This document shows positions 7,739 to 15,390 of a stretch of 64,000 nt of DNA, piece after piece. This DNA is from Kordia algicida (GTDB taxonomy: Bacteria > Bacteroidota > Bacteroidia > Flavobacteriales > Flavobacteriaceae). The DNA is taken from the NCBI RefSeq assembly GCF_051013375.1, contig NZ_CP142125.1, one strand, 5' to 3'. Position 1 is the first letter of the stretch; each line of letters begins with the position of its first letter. Made by a program: the position numbers and the translations under genes. A model generated the notes under the pieces. That model saw only the letters and a program-made list of their open reading frames with translations, was not told the DNA's origin and searched no databases.

Positions 7739-9212
7739 TTGGTACGACCAGCATGAGCGATTGCGATTGTTCTACAAAGAACTCTTGGAAGAAAATGAAG
7801 TTGCACAAATAACAGTCACTAATTGCAGTGATGACTCCCGTGAGATTACCTTATGGGGCACAAATAAATGCGCACCAATTGCTAATCCTTTAAACGGATT
7901 TGAAGAAATATTAAAAGAAGCTGATTTAGTTTTAGCTACCTCAGAGGTTGTATACAATCCTGTAAACGATCTATTTTACGTACTCAGCAGTAGGGATGAC
8001 TCTTTAATTATAGTAAATGACCAAGCTGTAGTATTGCAAACCATATCACTACGCATCAATGAACTTACCCTTGTAAATCCAAACAACATCGTTGTCAATA
8101 CCAACCCTAACAGTATTGAATATGGGTATGTGGGGATTACAGGTATACGAGAAAAAGAGTTTTTTACCGTTGATTTGAATTTCAATATTTCAAGAAGAAT
8201 TACCCTAGCTAACGATCCTATTGATTTGGTGTACAATCCTATAGATGACGCTTACTTTATCACGGAGAGTGTTAGAGATTCGGTCACAAAAATTACTGCC
8301 TTTGATAACACGGTTATTGATTATTTAACTATTGCTGGAGTAAAAACACTCGGTGTAAATACCGATAATGGAGACCTGTACATACACAATATTTCAAATA
8401 ATAATGTTGATGTATACAATTCAAATGGCGTAAGAAAGGGATGGATTGAGCGAGCAACAGCAAATGAGAATAAGGTAAGCTTTTACTATCATACGATCAA
8501 TCAAAAAATGTACATCGCCTACGATAGTCTGAATTCATTGGTCGTGGTCAATACCACCACACTTGCCACAGAAAAAATATTAAATACGGCGTTAGAGCCC
8601 ATTGATATTGAATTCAATCCATTAAATAACTTGATATATGTAGCTAGTCAAGACGAGCAGAAATTTACGCGGATTGATGCTGATTTGGAAGTGGTAGATC
8701 ATATACCATTGGTCAGCTTTGATAGAAGCTTTGCCATAAGTTCTAAAAACGGCACAATAGCACTTAACAACGCAACCCTTAGAAAGCTATTTGTCTATAC
8801 AAGAAATTCAAAACTATTGGTCAAAGTTAGTGATGATTACCAGCAAATTCGGGAGGATTTCAAATACAATCCAATGCTTATAAGCCATGTGAAAGTGGTG
8901 GCTTCAACAAGTGCGCGTATCAACACCTTGCAAATTATTGAATCTTCCATATCAGGCAAACAAACATGTGAGTCTATTTCCCTTAGAAGCTATCAAAGTC
9001 CACAAGGCTTTGGGAATGTATCAGAAGTATTTGAAATGGAAGGCTATATCATCGATGGACGTGTGTGTTGGCGCTTTACCATACATCCTAATCAACAAGT
9101 AACCTTTTTAATCTACTATCAGCAATTAGAGATGTACAATTTTTTACCTGAGAAGGCGAGAATTTCAACGGGTGTTCAAATGAGCAATGGCATACCCGAA
9201 GCTTGGAAATAA
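7719..9212 (+). CDS. Beta-propeller protein nested in the block's structural fold
   Basis: Encodes 497 residues from the ATG at 7719, which overlaps the protease gene by 20 bases (TTG at 7701 is less likely). Residues 75-365 hold repeated YVTN-like blades (YNPVNDLFYV, YNPIDDAYFI, FNPLNNLIYV). The flanks match the protein encoded at 3550: residues 31-49 align with its 81-100, and 372-470 with its 116-212 (shared R-E-x2-K-x-N-P, S-x-S-G-K, S-P-Q-x-F, V-T-F-x-I). So a propeller seems inserted into that domain. Propellers often bind ligands or receptors, so a spike or adhesin is a reasonable inference. Confidence 0.7.
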   Translation: MNKQLDNWYDQHERLRLFYKELLEENEVAQITVTNCSDDSREITLWGTNKCAPIANPLNGFEEILKEADLVLATSEVVYNPVNDLFYVLSSRDDSLIIVNDQAVVLQTISLRINELTLVNPNNIVVNTNPNSIEYGYVGITGIREKEFFTVDLNFNISRRITLANDPIDLVYNPIDDAYFITESVRDSVTKITAFDNTVIDYLTIAGVKTLGVNTDNGDLYIHNISNNNVDVYNSNGVRKGWIERATANENKVSFYYHTINQKMYIAYDSLNSLVVVNTTTLATEKILNTALEPIDIEFNPLNNLIYVASQDEQKFTRIDADLEVVDHIPLVSFDRSFAISSKNGTIALNNATLRKLFVYTRNSKLLVKVSDDYQQIREDFKYNPMLISHVKVVASTSARINTLQIIESSISGKQTCESISLRSYQSPQGFGNVSEVFEMEGYIIDGRVCWRFTIHPNQQVTFLIYYQQLEMYNFLPEKARISTGVQMSNGIPEAWK

Positions 9213-9233
9213 ACACTTAAAAAAATACATGCA

Positions 9234-9668
9234 ATGAGAACATTAATACAAATAGCACACAGTCAGTACGGTGTTACCGAGAAAAAAGGAAAACTGCACA
9301 ATCCTGTAATTGTCAATTATTTCAAAGAAATCGGACATAGGTGGGTTTCAAATGATGAGACAGCATGGTGTTCCGCCTTTATGAATTGGGTGGCACTAAA
9401 GGCAAATAAACAAAGAAGTGGAAAGTTAAATGCACGTTCATGGCTATCGGTTGGTAGAAAAATCGATAAGCCAAAACAGGGCGATGTGGTAGTTCTTTGG
9501 CGAGAGAAAAAACATAGTTGGAAAGGTCATGTTGGATTATTTATCAATTATTCAGAAGATAAAAAATACATATATGTACTTGGTGGCAATCAAAAAAATC
9601 AGGTCAATATACAGCGATATCCCGCTTATAGATTACTTGGTTTTAGACGACTTGAAAACGCACAATAA
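9234..9668 (+). CDS. TIGR02594-type NlpC/P60-CHAP-like peptidoglycan hydrolase
   Basis: Encodes 144 residues matching the TIGR02594 pattern throughout: IAHSQYGVTE start, AWCSAFMNW with the likely nucleophile C46, ARSWL, GDVVVLWR, GHVGLF with H99, LGGNQ (N119 possible third residue) and a RLLGFRR end. This family cleaves peptide bonds in cell walls and is common in phages. There is no signal peptide, so delivery must be by holin, lysis or a particle. It sits directly before the amidase-like gene. Confidence 0.85.
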   Translation: MRTLIQIAHSQYGVTEKKGKLHNPVIVNYFKEIGHRWVSNDETAWCSAFMNWVALKANKQRSGKLNARSWLSVGRKIDKPKQGDVVVLWREKKHSWKGHVGLFINYSEDKKYIYVLGGNQKNQVNIQRYPAYRLLGFRRLENAQ

Positions 9669-9684
9669 CTAAAACAAAACAAAG

Positions 9685-10191
9685 ATGAAAGAAATAGATT
9701 ATCTAATTATACACAGTACCGACACTTCTGAGGCAAAGGACTTTGGAAAAGATGTCATTATAAAAAAGCATACGCAGACTAAGCGCAATAACGGACTTGG
9801 ATTTAATCGTCCTGGCTTTGATTATCTGATTCCTTTCGATGGAAGTTTACAAGTAATTATCAATGAGGACAATCCAACACAAACCGATGTATGGGGAATC
9901 TCAAAGGGAGTTGAAAGTCTCACAGGGATTGCCAAAAACATCGCCTATGTAGGTGGACGTACTCTAAAGGAAGCTTGGGATAAAGACACCCGTACCGATG
10001 CCCAAAAACAAACACTTGAAACTATTGTAAAATTCTATGTGCTTCGTTTTCCAAATATCGTGATTATGGGTTTCAATGAAGTACCTACCAAAATAGCAGA
10101 AGATAGTCCAGCTTTTAGCGTAAGTGATTGGCTTGTCTCTATCGGTATACCAGAAAAGAATATTTACAAGAAACCGCAAGAAAAGGTATGA
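9685..10191 (+). CDS. T7-lysozyme-type amidase homologue, zinc site lost
   Basis: Encodes 168 residues with the layout of N-acetylmuramoyl-L-alanine amidases (Amidase_2, T7 lysozyme type): IIHSTDT, RPGFDYLIPFDG, AYVGG and TDAQKQTL. H10, the first zinc ligand, is kept. The GHRD/HHEV histidine is F130 (GFNEV), the CPxFD cysteine is S141 (SPAFS), and GYHY has become GFDY. With two of three zinc ligands gone it should not hydrolyse peptidoglycan, but could still bind it. It overlaps the next start by 4 bases. Confidence 0.75.
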   Translation: MKEIDYLIIHSTDTSEAKDFGKDVIIKKHTQTKRNNGLGFNRPGFDYLIPFDGSLQVIINEDNPTQTDVWGISKGVESLTGIAKNIAYVGGRTLKEAWDKDTRTDAQKQTLETIVKFYVLRFPNIVIMGFNEVPTKIAEDSPAFSVSDWLVSIGIPEKNIYKKPQEKV

Positions 10192-10373
10192 GAACACTCA
10201 TAAGCATTGCCGTAGGTTTTTGGATTGCTAGAGAAATATCGTCGAGATATCATAAGAGATTGTGCATCCGAATTCAAATCAGACAAAAGAGGAAATTAGA
10301 AACATACTTTAAAAATCAAGGTTTTTCACAAAGGCAAATCAGAGAATATACCAATTCAATCTTTAATCTTTAA
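10188..10373 (+). CDS. Small basic protein with hydrophobic N-terminus
   Basis: Encodes 61 residues from the ATG at 10188, overlapping the upstream stop as ATGA. Residues 2-15 are hydrophobic (TLISIAVGFWIA), probably a short membrane anchor, and the rest is a basic helix. Upstream in-frame starts would lie inside the amidase gene and were rejected. Unknown family. Confidence 0.55.
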   Translation: MRTLISIAVGFWIAREISSRYHKRLCIRIQIRQKRKLETYFKNQGFSQRQIREYTNSIFNL

Positions 10374-10375
10374 CA

Positions 10376-10822
10376 ATGGCAATTCAAATACAAGTTGAGA
10401 ATCAATTATTTCTAGTTCCTGAAGCGGATGATAGTTGTGACTTTTGGACAAGTTACTACAGGCAGTTAAAAAATAAGCTTGGAAAACAAAATGCAAAAAT
10501 GATTTGGCTGGTTACTTGGAAGTCTAACGGCTCTACTTTTTGTACCACAAGTCCAACCTTTAACAAGTGGTTAAAAGCAAATGATTTAGATGTATCAAAC
10601 CTAGCCACGCGAACTATTGCCGATATCTCTGAGATCGGTAGTAATATTTTGGGACTCAGTAAAAGCATGACAAAAATACTATCTATTGGGATTCCAATTC
10701 TATTAATCATTGTACTGATAGGTGTTGTTGTGGTACTTCGAAATTCATCAAAAAATCTAAGCGTTAAAGATTTAGCCATGTTAAGCCCAACAGGACGCGT
10801 TACAAAATTATTAGGCAAATGA
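10376..10822 (+). CDS. Single-span membrane protein with N-terminal soluble domain
   Basis: Encodes 148 residues. Residues 1-75 form a compact domain with tryptophans (FWTSYYRQL, MIWLVTWKS), then a linker, a membrane segment at about 101-122 (ILSIGIPILLIIVLIGVVVV) and a short basic tail. It starts 2 bases after the previous stop and overlaps the next gene by 4 bases. Unknown family; probably part of the same membrane assembly. Confidence 0.6.
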   Translation: MAIQIQVENQLFLVPEADDSCDFWTSYYRQLKNKLGKQNAKMIWLVTWKSNGSTFCTTSPTFNKWLKANDLDVSNLATRTIADISEIGSNILGLSKSMTKILSIGIPILLIIVLIGVVVVLRNSSKNLSVKDLAMLSPTGRVTKLLGK

Positions 10823-11313
10823 AAAAAAGCATATTCATCATATCGGGCGCGGGAGTTGGAATACTGTTAATTGGTAGTTTCATCATTAGAGATCGCACTA
10901 AAAAACAAGAACGCTTAACAAGCAAATTACTCATTGCCCTGAGCGCGAGAATAGAACCAATTAAAAATGGTTTAGGTGGTCAAAATGCCTTTGATATCCA
11001 TTATTTAGACAAGGTTACTCAAAGGGTAAGCGGGAGTGTTATAGCCTTACAAGAAAGTACCGCTTTATACTATGCAAATCAAATTAAAAGCGCCTTTGGT
11101 GCTTGGTATCAAGGTGGCGACGATGAGCAGAAAGTATACAGCGTGTTTAGAAAACTCAAAGACAAGGTTCAAGTTTCCCAAGTAGCGAAGGCTTTTCAAG
11201 GTGGGGATGAATCAGTGAATTTGATCGATGTTTTAAAAGATCGTTTCGATAAAAATGAAATCAAGATCGTATTAGATATAGTCAATAAAAAACCAAATTA
11301 CAGAACTGCATAA
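10819..11313 (+). CDS. Membrane-anchored annexin-like repeat protein, copy 1
   Basis: Encodes 164 residues: an N-terminal membrane anchor (about 4-22), then a helical domain (about 50-164). The domain shares a pattern with the next gene: F-x3-Y-x3-V, a long helix, D-x5-V-x2-VF-x-L-x2-K, V-x2-L-x-A/K-A, and a PNYR end. The helical pattern with acidic loops recalls annexin-type repeats, but that fold is a guess. The copies suggest a hetero-oligomer. Confidence 0.6.
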   Translation: MKKSIFIISGAGVGILLIGSFIIRDRTKKQERLTSKLLIALSARIEPIKNGLGGQNAFDIHYLDKVTQRVSGSVIALQESTALYYANQIKSAFGAWYQGGDDEQKVYSVFRKLKDKVQVSQVAKAFQGGDESVNLIDVLKDRFDKNEIKIVLDIVNKKPNYRTA

Positions 11314-11316
11314 GAT

Positions 11317-11844
11317 ATGAAAAGCACACAAAATACATGGTGGATAGTTGGTGGTGGCGCGCTTGTTTTAAGTGGTGTTGGTGCATTTTTTTATTTCAAA
11401 ACAAAGGGGAGTAATACGCAAGGCTACTCCATAGCATCTACACAATCCAATATTGGAAATGGAATAAAAATAAACACATCAACCACAGCTTCGGTAAAAC
11501 AAGAACCCAATTGGAACAAACCCTTTAACATGAATTATATGGAAGATGTAAAAAAGTGGGTTGCGCCAAAAAATATCATTGTTTTTAGCGCGTCAACGGC
11601 AGAAGGTTTAGTAAAAACACTTCACAATGCAAAGGGAACTTTTAATGACGATGAATACGCCGTTAGAGACGTTTTCAAACAATTGCAAAGTAAAACAGAC
11701 GTAGCAAGTCTATCCAAAGCTTATTACATCAACCACAATCAAAAAGATTTGTGGCAACATCTCAACAGCTTTTTAAGTCATTCGGAAATGAAACTATACG
11801 TATGGAAATACATAAACCGATTACCTAATTATAAATTATCATAA
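11317..11844 (+). CDS. Membrane-anchored annexin-like repeat protein, copy 2
   Basis: Encodes 175 residues: membrane anchor (about 7-26), Ser/Thr/Asn-rich linker (27-65), then the same helical domain as the upstream gene (FNMNYMEDV to RLPNYKLS). Domain order and C-terminal motif are alike but overall identity looks low, so the duplication is old. It starts 3 bases after the previous stop. Confidence 0.6.
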   Translation: MKSTQNTWWIVGGGALVLSGVGAFFYFKTKGSNTQGYSIASTQSNIGNGIKINTSTTASVKQEPNWNKPFNMNYMEDVKKWVAPKNIIVFSASTAEGLVKTLHNAKGTFNDDEYAVRDVFKQLQSKTDVASLSKAYYINHNQKDLWQHLNSFLSHSEMKLYVWKYINRLPNYKLS

Positions 11845-11857
11845 AACAGACAAACAA

Positions 11858-12346
11858 ATGAAAAATCAAAAACAAATAACATCGTCATTCTTTACAAAGC
11901 ACAAAACACCGATTATCATAGGAAGTGTTGTGGTTGTACTCACGGGGATTGGTATTGCTTACTATGTAATGAGTTCCAAGAAAAAAAAGGAACGTGATAA
12001 AACAACAAAAATGAGTGAAACTACCGTTAGCATTCCTACGATACCTTCAAGATACAGTACACCGCCATATACTCCTTCCACAACAAGAACTACGACACCT
12101 ACAGGGACAAGTTCCTCAAGAATCGTTGTCAAATATGGAAGTCGCGGTAGTCTAGTGAGAGTTTTACAACGCTATCTAAAGACCTTGAATGCAGATTTGG
12201 GCAGAACGGGCGCAAAGCGTGATGGCGTTGATGGCGCATATGGTCCGAAAACAGCTAAAGCGGCAAAGAGTAAATTAAATAAAACAACTTTTAGCGCTAC
12301 AGATATTAACAACATGAAAAAAGCATTACAAACACTAGGAAAATAA
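11858..12346 (+). CDS. Membrane-anchored PG_binding_1 protein
   Basis: Encodes 162 residues: membrane segment (about 19-38), lysine cluster, Thr/Ser/Pro-rich spacer (48-88), then a C-terminal domain with the PG_binding_1 pattern (YGSRGSLVRVLQRYL, then DGAYGPKTAKAAK). Such domains bind peptidoglycan, and the anchor-spacer-binding layout would tie a membrane to the wall. Its stop shares a base with the next start (TAATG). Confidence 0.75.
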   Translation: MKNQKQITSSFFTKHKTPIIIGSVVVVLTGIGIAYYVMSSKKKKERDKTTKMSETTVSIPTIPSRYSTPPYTPSTTRTTTPTGTSSSRIVVKYGSRGSLVRVLQRYLKTLNADLGRTGAKRDGVDGAYGPKTAKAAKSKLNKTTFSATDINNMKKALQTLGK

Positions 12347-13059
12347 TGGAATCAATCAGTTTAAAAAAAAGACTTTTAGTCGCAGGTGGAATTTTGGTAT
12401 GTGGATACATTGTGTACTGCATTTTAAGGAATCAAGAAGAAGCATTAAAGCAACAACAAGAAACAGAAGATGCTGACTTTGTTATTATTGATGAGCATAA
12501 AAACTCAGAAAAGTTTGAAACAACAGAAAAAAAGTCAGCTAATTTGCCAATGAGTTCTGATGACTCTAGCTTGCAAAAAACTACTACAAATCTCAGCGTT
12601 ATTAAAAATGTCTCTATGGAAAAATCCATTTCTAAAGCGCAGGATAAAAAGGTTCAGTTAGAAAATAATACGGATAATCAAGCATTAGAACTACCTGAGA
12701 TTCAAGAATCAGATAAGCAAGTGCAAGATATAGCTGTAGCTACAAAGGACACTTCAACTATCAATGACATTGTTGTTAACCAGCCAACCAAGATAACCAT
12801 AGCTGAAGAAGAAAAAGTAGCAAATGATGATTTCCCGCTACAGCTAGGAAGCAAGGGAAAGCGTGTGTGGAACTTAAAAGTATACATGCTTAAAAATCAT
12901 GGTGCTAGCGGAGTTGTAACCGATGATTATGATGTCCTTACGGTAGAACGTGTCAAACGTTATTTAAAGGCTGATAATGTTACCGAACAACTCTACAGAG
13001 ATTTAAACATGGAAGGCAAACGTAAAAAGAAAAGAAATGCCACAAAAAAGAAGTATTAA
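12346..13059 (+). CDS. Membrane protein with diverged PG_binding-like end
   Basis: Encodes 237 residues: membrane segment (about 8-26), a long acidic/polar low-complexity spacer (30-155) and a C-terminal domain (160-215). LGSKGKRVWNLKVYML and the later TVERVKRYL mirror the PG_binding_1 domain of the gene just upstream. The tail is lysine-rich. It is probably a longer-reach paralogue of that gene. It overlaps the next gene by 23 bases. Confidence 0.6.
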   Translation: MESISLKKRLLVAGGILVCGYIVYCILRNQEEALKQQQETEDADFVIIDEHKNSEKFETTEKKSANLPMSSDDSSLQKTTTNLSVIKNVSMEKSISKAQDKKVQLENNTDNQALELPEIQESDKQVQDIAVATKDTSTINDIVVNQPTKITIAEEEKVANDDFPLQLGSKGKRVWNLKVYMLKNHGASGVVTDDYDVLTVERVKRYLKADNVTEQLYRDLNMEGKRKKKRNATKKKY

Positions 13060-13276
13060 AGATTTGATCGGTGGACTTGTTGACAAGGATGGACTAAAAA
13101 CAGAAGTAACCATTACCCTTACAAATCAAACAATGATAAAAGTTATAGTAGCCTTATTGTTGAGTGGAGTGGCAATTATTGTGATTGCAAATTTTGTAAA
13201 AAACTTTGTTCCTAACCAACAATTAACCGCTATAAAAGCAGAATTACAAACCATTAAATCACATTTAAAAACATAG
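13037..13276 (+). CDS. Small single-span membrane protein
   Basis: Encodes 79 residues: polar N-terminal 30, one membrane segment (about 33-54) and a short helical C-terminus. The start lies inside the previous gene, in the compact style of the block. Unknown family. Confidence 0.55.
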   Translation: MPQKRSIKDLIGGLVDKDGLKTEVTITLTNQTMIKVIVALLLSGVAIIVIANFVKNFVPNQQLTAIKAELQTIKSHLKT

Positions 13277-13281
13277 AACAC

Positions 13282-13623
13282 ATGACAGAGATCATCACAC
13301 AATTATCGAATTACATCAGTAGGCTTGATTGGGCGTATATATTTACCTTCATTCTAATTTCATACGGATTCAATACGGAATACGTAACAGGATTATTTTA
13401 TAAAATTTTCAGATTCAAAATTGCAACTCGTTACCGCGTATTAATCATTGGAGTATTATATGGAACTGCTATTTATTTCATCAGAGGTTATGCAATCACT
13501 GATGTAGAAATCTTACTGCAATCCTTTGTATTTGCTTTGGTATTTCACAAGTTACTTTTGCAAAAAACTATTCGATACTTGTTTCAGATAAAAGAGCCAA
13601 AGCCTACTGCTTATGAGAATTAG
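13282..13623 (+). CDS. Holin-like three-span membrane protein
   Basis: Encodes 113 residues with about three hydrophobic segments (17-35, 51-68 and 76-95) and a short basic C-terminus. Size, topology and place just before a spanin-like pair fit putative holins of Bacteroidota phages, which release lysins across the inner membrane. No sequence signature is decisive. It overlaps the next gene by 11 bases. Confidence 0.55.
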   Translation: MTEIITQLSNYISRLDWAYIFTFILISYGFNTEYVTGLFYKIFRFKIATRYRVLIIGVLYGTAIYFIRGYAITDVEILLQSFVFALVFHKLLLQKTIRYLFQIKEPKPTAYEN

Positions 13624-13951
13624 AATATTCATTAGTTGTATTGCGGTTATGGTTGCTATAAATATTGGTGTAATGATCTATTTCAATCCAAAAGGAATCG
13701 ATCATCAAAAAATTATCAAGCTTGAGCAAGAAAATATAAAATTAGAACACAAGAATTTACAGCTTGATTCATTGATACTTAAAAGACAACAGTTAAATGA
13801 TAGCTTACTTACTGCAATCAATGAAAATCAGCTTATCATTGAAAATCTACATTATGAGATTAAAGAGAAAATTAATACTATCAATCGCATGTCTGATATG
13901 GAACTTTATTTGTATTTCTCAAACATTAGAACCGATCAGAAAAACCATTGA
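13613..13951 (+). CDS. i-spanin-like protein: membrane anchor plus coiled coil
   Basis: Encodes 112 residues: an N-terminal membrane segment (about 5-24), then a periplasm-type coiled coil (35-95) with regular leucines. An i-spanin has this shape. Its 3' third is overlapped in another frame by the next gene, as in Rz/Rz1-type pairs. Spanins join inner and outer membranes in the last step of lysis; the assignment rests on architecture only. Confidence 0.55.
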   Translation: MRIRIFISCIAVMVAINIGVMIYFNPKGIDHQKIIKLEQENIKLEHKNLQLDSLILKRQQLNDSLLTAINENQLIIENLHYEIKEKINTINRMSDMELYLYFSNIRTDQKNH

Positions 13952-14282
13952 GCGTGAACAATACTTTTGCTTCACTATAGAACAATCAAGATTTATTGCC
14001 AAGAAATTTGAGTATAGCATTTACCAGGATAGTGTAATCAATTTATTTGAAATTGATATCACAAGATATAAGCGTTTACTAAATGAAAAGGATCTGATTA
14101 TTTTCAGTTTGGAATCCAAGATCACAAACTTGAATAGTATCAAAACAAATGACCAGCTTCACATAGATCAGCTAAATAAAATAATTAAAAACAGGGACAA
14201 ACAAATAAGACGCGGGAAGTTTGTCAAATGGATTTTAACTACTGGCTTGGCAGTGGCATCAGGTATACTAATTTTAAAATAA
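13854..14282 (+). CDS. Exported coiled-coil protein with C-terminal membrane segment, spanin-like
   Basis: Encodes 142 residues from the ATG at 13854, inside the previous gene in another frame (98-base overlap). The N-terminus (MRLKRKLILSIACLI) is a signal sequence with a cysteine at a weak lipobox. A middle domain (CFTIEQSRFIAKKF) resembles proteins in Bacteroidota phage lysis regions. A coiled coil is followed by a C-terminal membrane segment (about 122-140). An exported N-end plus an inner-membrane C-end would fit a one-piece spanin. An earlier ATG at 13797 lacks a sensible signal. Confidence 0.55.
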   Translation: MRLKRKLILSIACLIWNFICISQTLEPIRKTIEREQYFCFTIEQSRFIAKKFEYSIYQDSVINLFEIDITRYKRLLNEKDLIIFSLESKITNLNSIKTNDQLHIDQLNKIIKNRDKQIRRGKFVKWILTTGLAVASGILILK

Positions 14283-14288
14283 GGTGTT

Positions 14289-14663
14289 ATGTCAATACTA
14301 AAGATTTGTGCCATTGTATTTAGTGCAACGGGTTTTTGGAAACTCATTGAAATGTTATTTCAATTTAGGATGAACAAACGTTTTAAAAATGCAGAGATTA
14401 ATAATCTAAACACACAGGCAAATAGTTTGGTAGTTGAAAATTACAAGCTATGGACTGAAAATATGGATAGACGTATCAAAGAACTTGAGAGTAAAAATAT
14501 CTTACAACGTGAGCGGATTGGGCGATTAGAAGCTAAAAATGCTGAAATGAGTCAAACCATTATAAAGCTTGAGAGTAAGAATACTCAGATGAATCAAATC
14601 ATCATCAAGCAACGTGATCGTATCAGTGAATTAGAAACGGAAATTAAAAAATATAAAAAGTAG
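14289..14663 (+). CDS. Membrane-anchored coiled-coil protein
   Basis: Encodes 124 residues: a hydrophobic N-terminus (about 3-25), then a continuous coiled coil with near-repeats (LESKN, LEAKN, LESKN) between residues 64 and 100. It resembles small proteins called cell wall anchor in phage annotations, a label with no proven function. Confidence 0.55.
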   Translation: MSILKICAIVFSATGFWKLIEMLFQFRMNKRFKNAEINNLNTQANSLVVENYKLWTENMDRRIKELESKNILQRERIGRLEAKNAEMSQTIIKLESKNTQMNQIIIKQRDRISELETEIKKYKK

Positions 14664-14669
14664 CACACT

Positions 14670-14819
14670 ATGAACATAAATAAAGGCGGTGGCGCATTAA
14701 ATTTATTATTTGGAGCATTCTTATTGGTTAGTACATTTAAGCTAGGTTCTGATCTGTATGTACGTCATAAAAAAGGAAAAGCTTCAGAAAAGAAAGGTTG
14801 TGGTTGTGGCTCAAAATAA
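14670..14819 (+). CDS. Small single-span protein with CGCG tail
   Basis: Encodes 49 residues: glycine-rich start, one membrane segment (about 9-25), then a lysine-rich tail ending CGCGSK. It starts 6 bases after the previous stop and overlaps the peptidase start. The design matches the 53-residue first gene of the block. Credited on context and composition. Confidence 0.5.
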   Translation: MNINKGGGALNLLFGAFLLVSTFKLGSDLYVRHKKGKASEKKGCGCGSK

Positions 14820-15327
14820 TCATAAGTTATTTTATATAGGAATAGGCACTTTTGCGCTAACTGCCATAGGTGTCTATTTTGTATACAGATTGACGAAACA
14901 GTCGAAGAAATCCACGCGCAGGGTAACTCGTAAAATTGATTTATCAGTCTTTGATAGTCCTGATGTGCCAGGATCAGGAAATTGTATGGATAGACGTTTG
15001 CTTATGATGTTAGAACAGCTAGAAATGCGTACAGGCTATCCGATATTTGATTGGATAAATTCTGGAGCAAGAAGTGAAGCGCATAATCGCAAGGTGGGTG
15101 GCGCTTCTAGGTCATCGCACAAAATCCCCACATGTATGGCAGTTGATATTGGTGTACCTTCCACAGATATTAGAAATCAATTAGTGTATGAAGCTCGTAA
15201 TATTGGATTTAAAAGAATTGGTGTTGGTAGGACATTTGTTCATCTTGATACCGATGAAAATAAAAGTCAATATGTGGCTTGGGGATATCCTTCAGGGAGA
15301 CGACCAGATGTGAATCCTTTTGTATAA
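14806..15327 (+). CDS. Membrane-anchored M15 D-Ala-D-Ala peptidase (M15_3 type)
   Basis: Encodes about 173 residues from a GTG at 14806, chosen because AGAAAGG lies 8 bases upstream (GTG at 14800 is possible). An N-terminal membrane segment (about 8-27) is followed by a peptidase domain with SGARSEAHNRKVGG, the zinc-site SSH-x8-D run and GRTFVHLD. These fit M15 endolysin/carboxypeptidases, which cut peptidoglycan cross-links. The H-to-D spacing is two residues longer than usual in the family. It is the last gene of the block, and a decayed copy of its 3' half lies at 26,441. Confidence 0.75.
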   Translation: MAQNNHKLFYIGIGTFALTAIGVYFVYRLTKQSKKSTRRVTRKIDLSVFDSPDVPGSGNCMDRRLLMMLEQLEMRTGYPIFDWINSGARSEAHNRKVGGASRSSHKIPTCMAVDIGVPSTDIRNQLVYEARNIGFKRIGVGRTFVHLDTDENKSQYVAWGYPSGRRPDVNPFV

Positions 15328-15390
15328 TGTTGTTCTGAAGATTCTACGCTTCTTAAACCCCTATTTAAAATCTTGAAGTATTTCAACATG

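Noticed and set aside
3302..15327. Classical tailed prophage
   Set aside because: No terminase, portal, major tail, tape-measure or baseplate gene is visible among 23 genes.
3302..15327. Type VI secretion or contractile injection system
   Set aside because: No sheath, tube, VgrG spike or AAA+ gene; the small membrane proteins do not match those systems.
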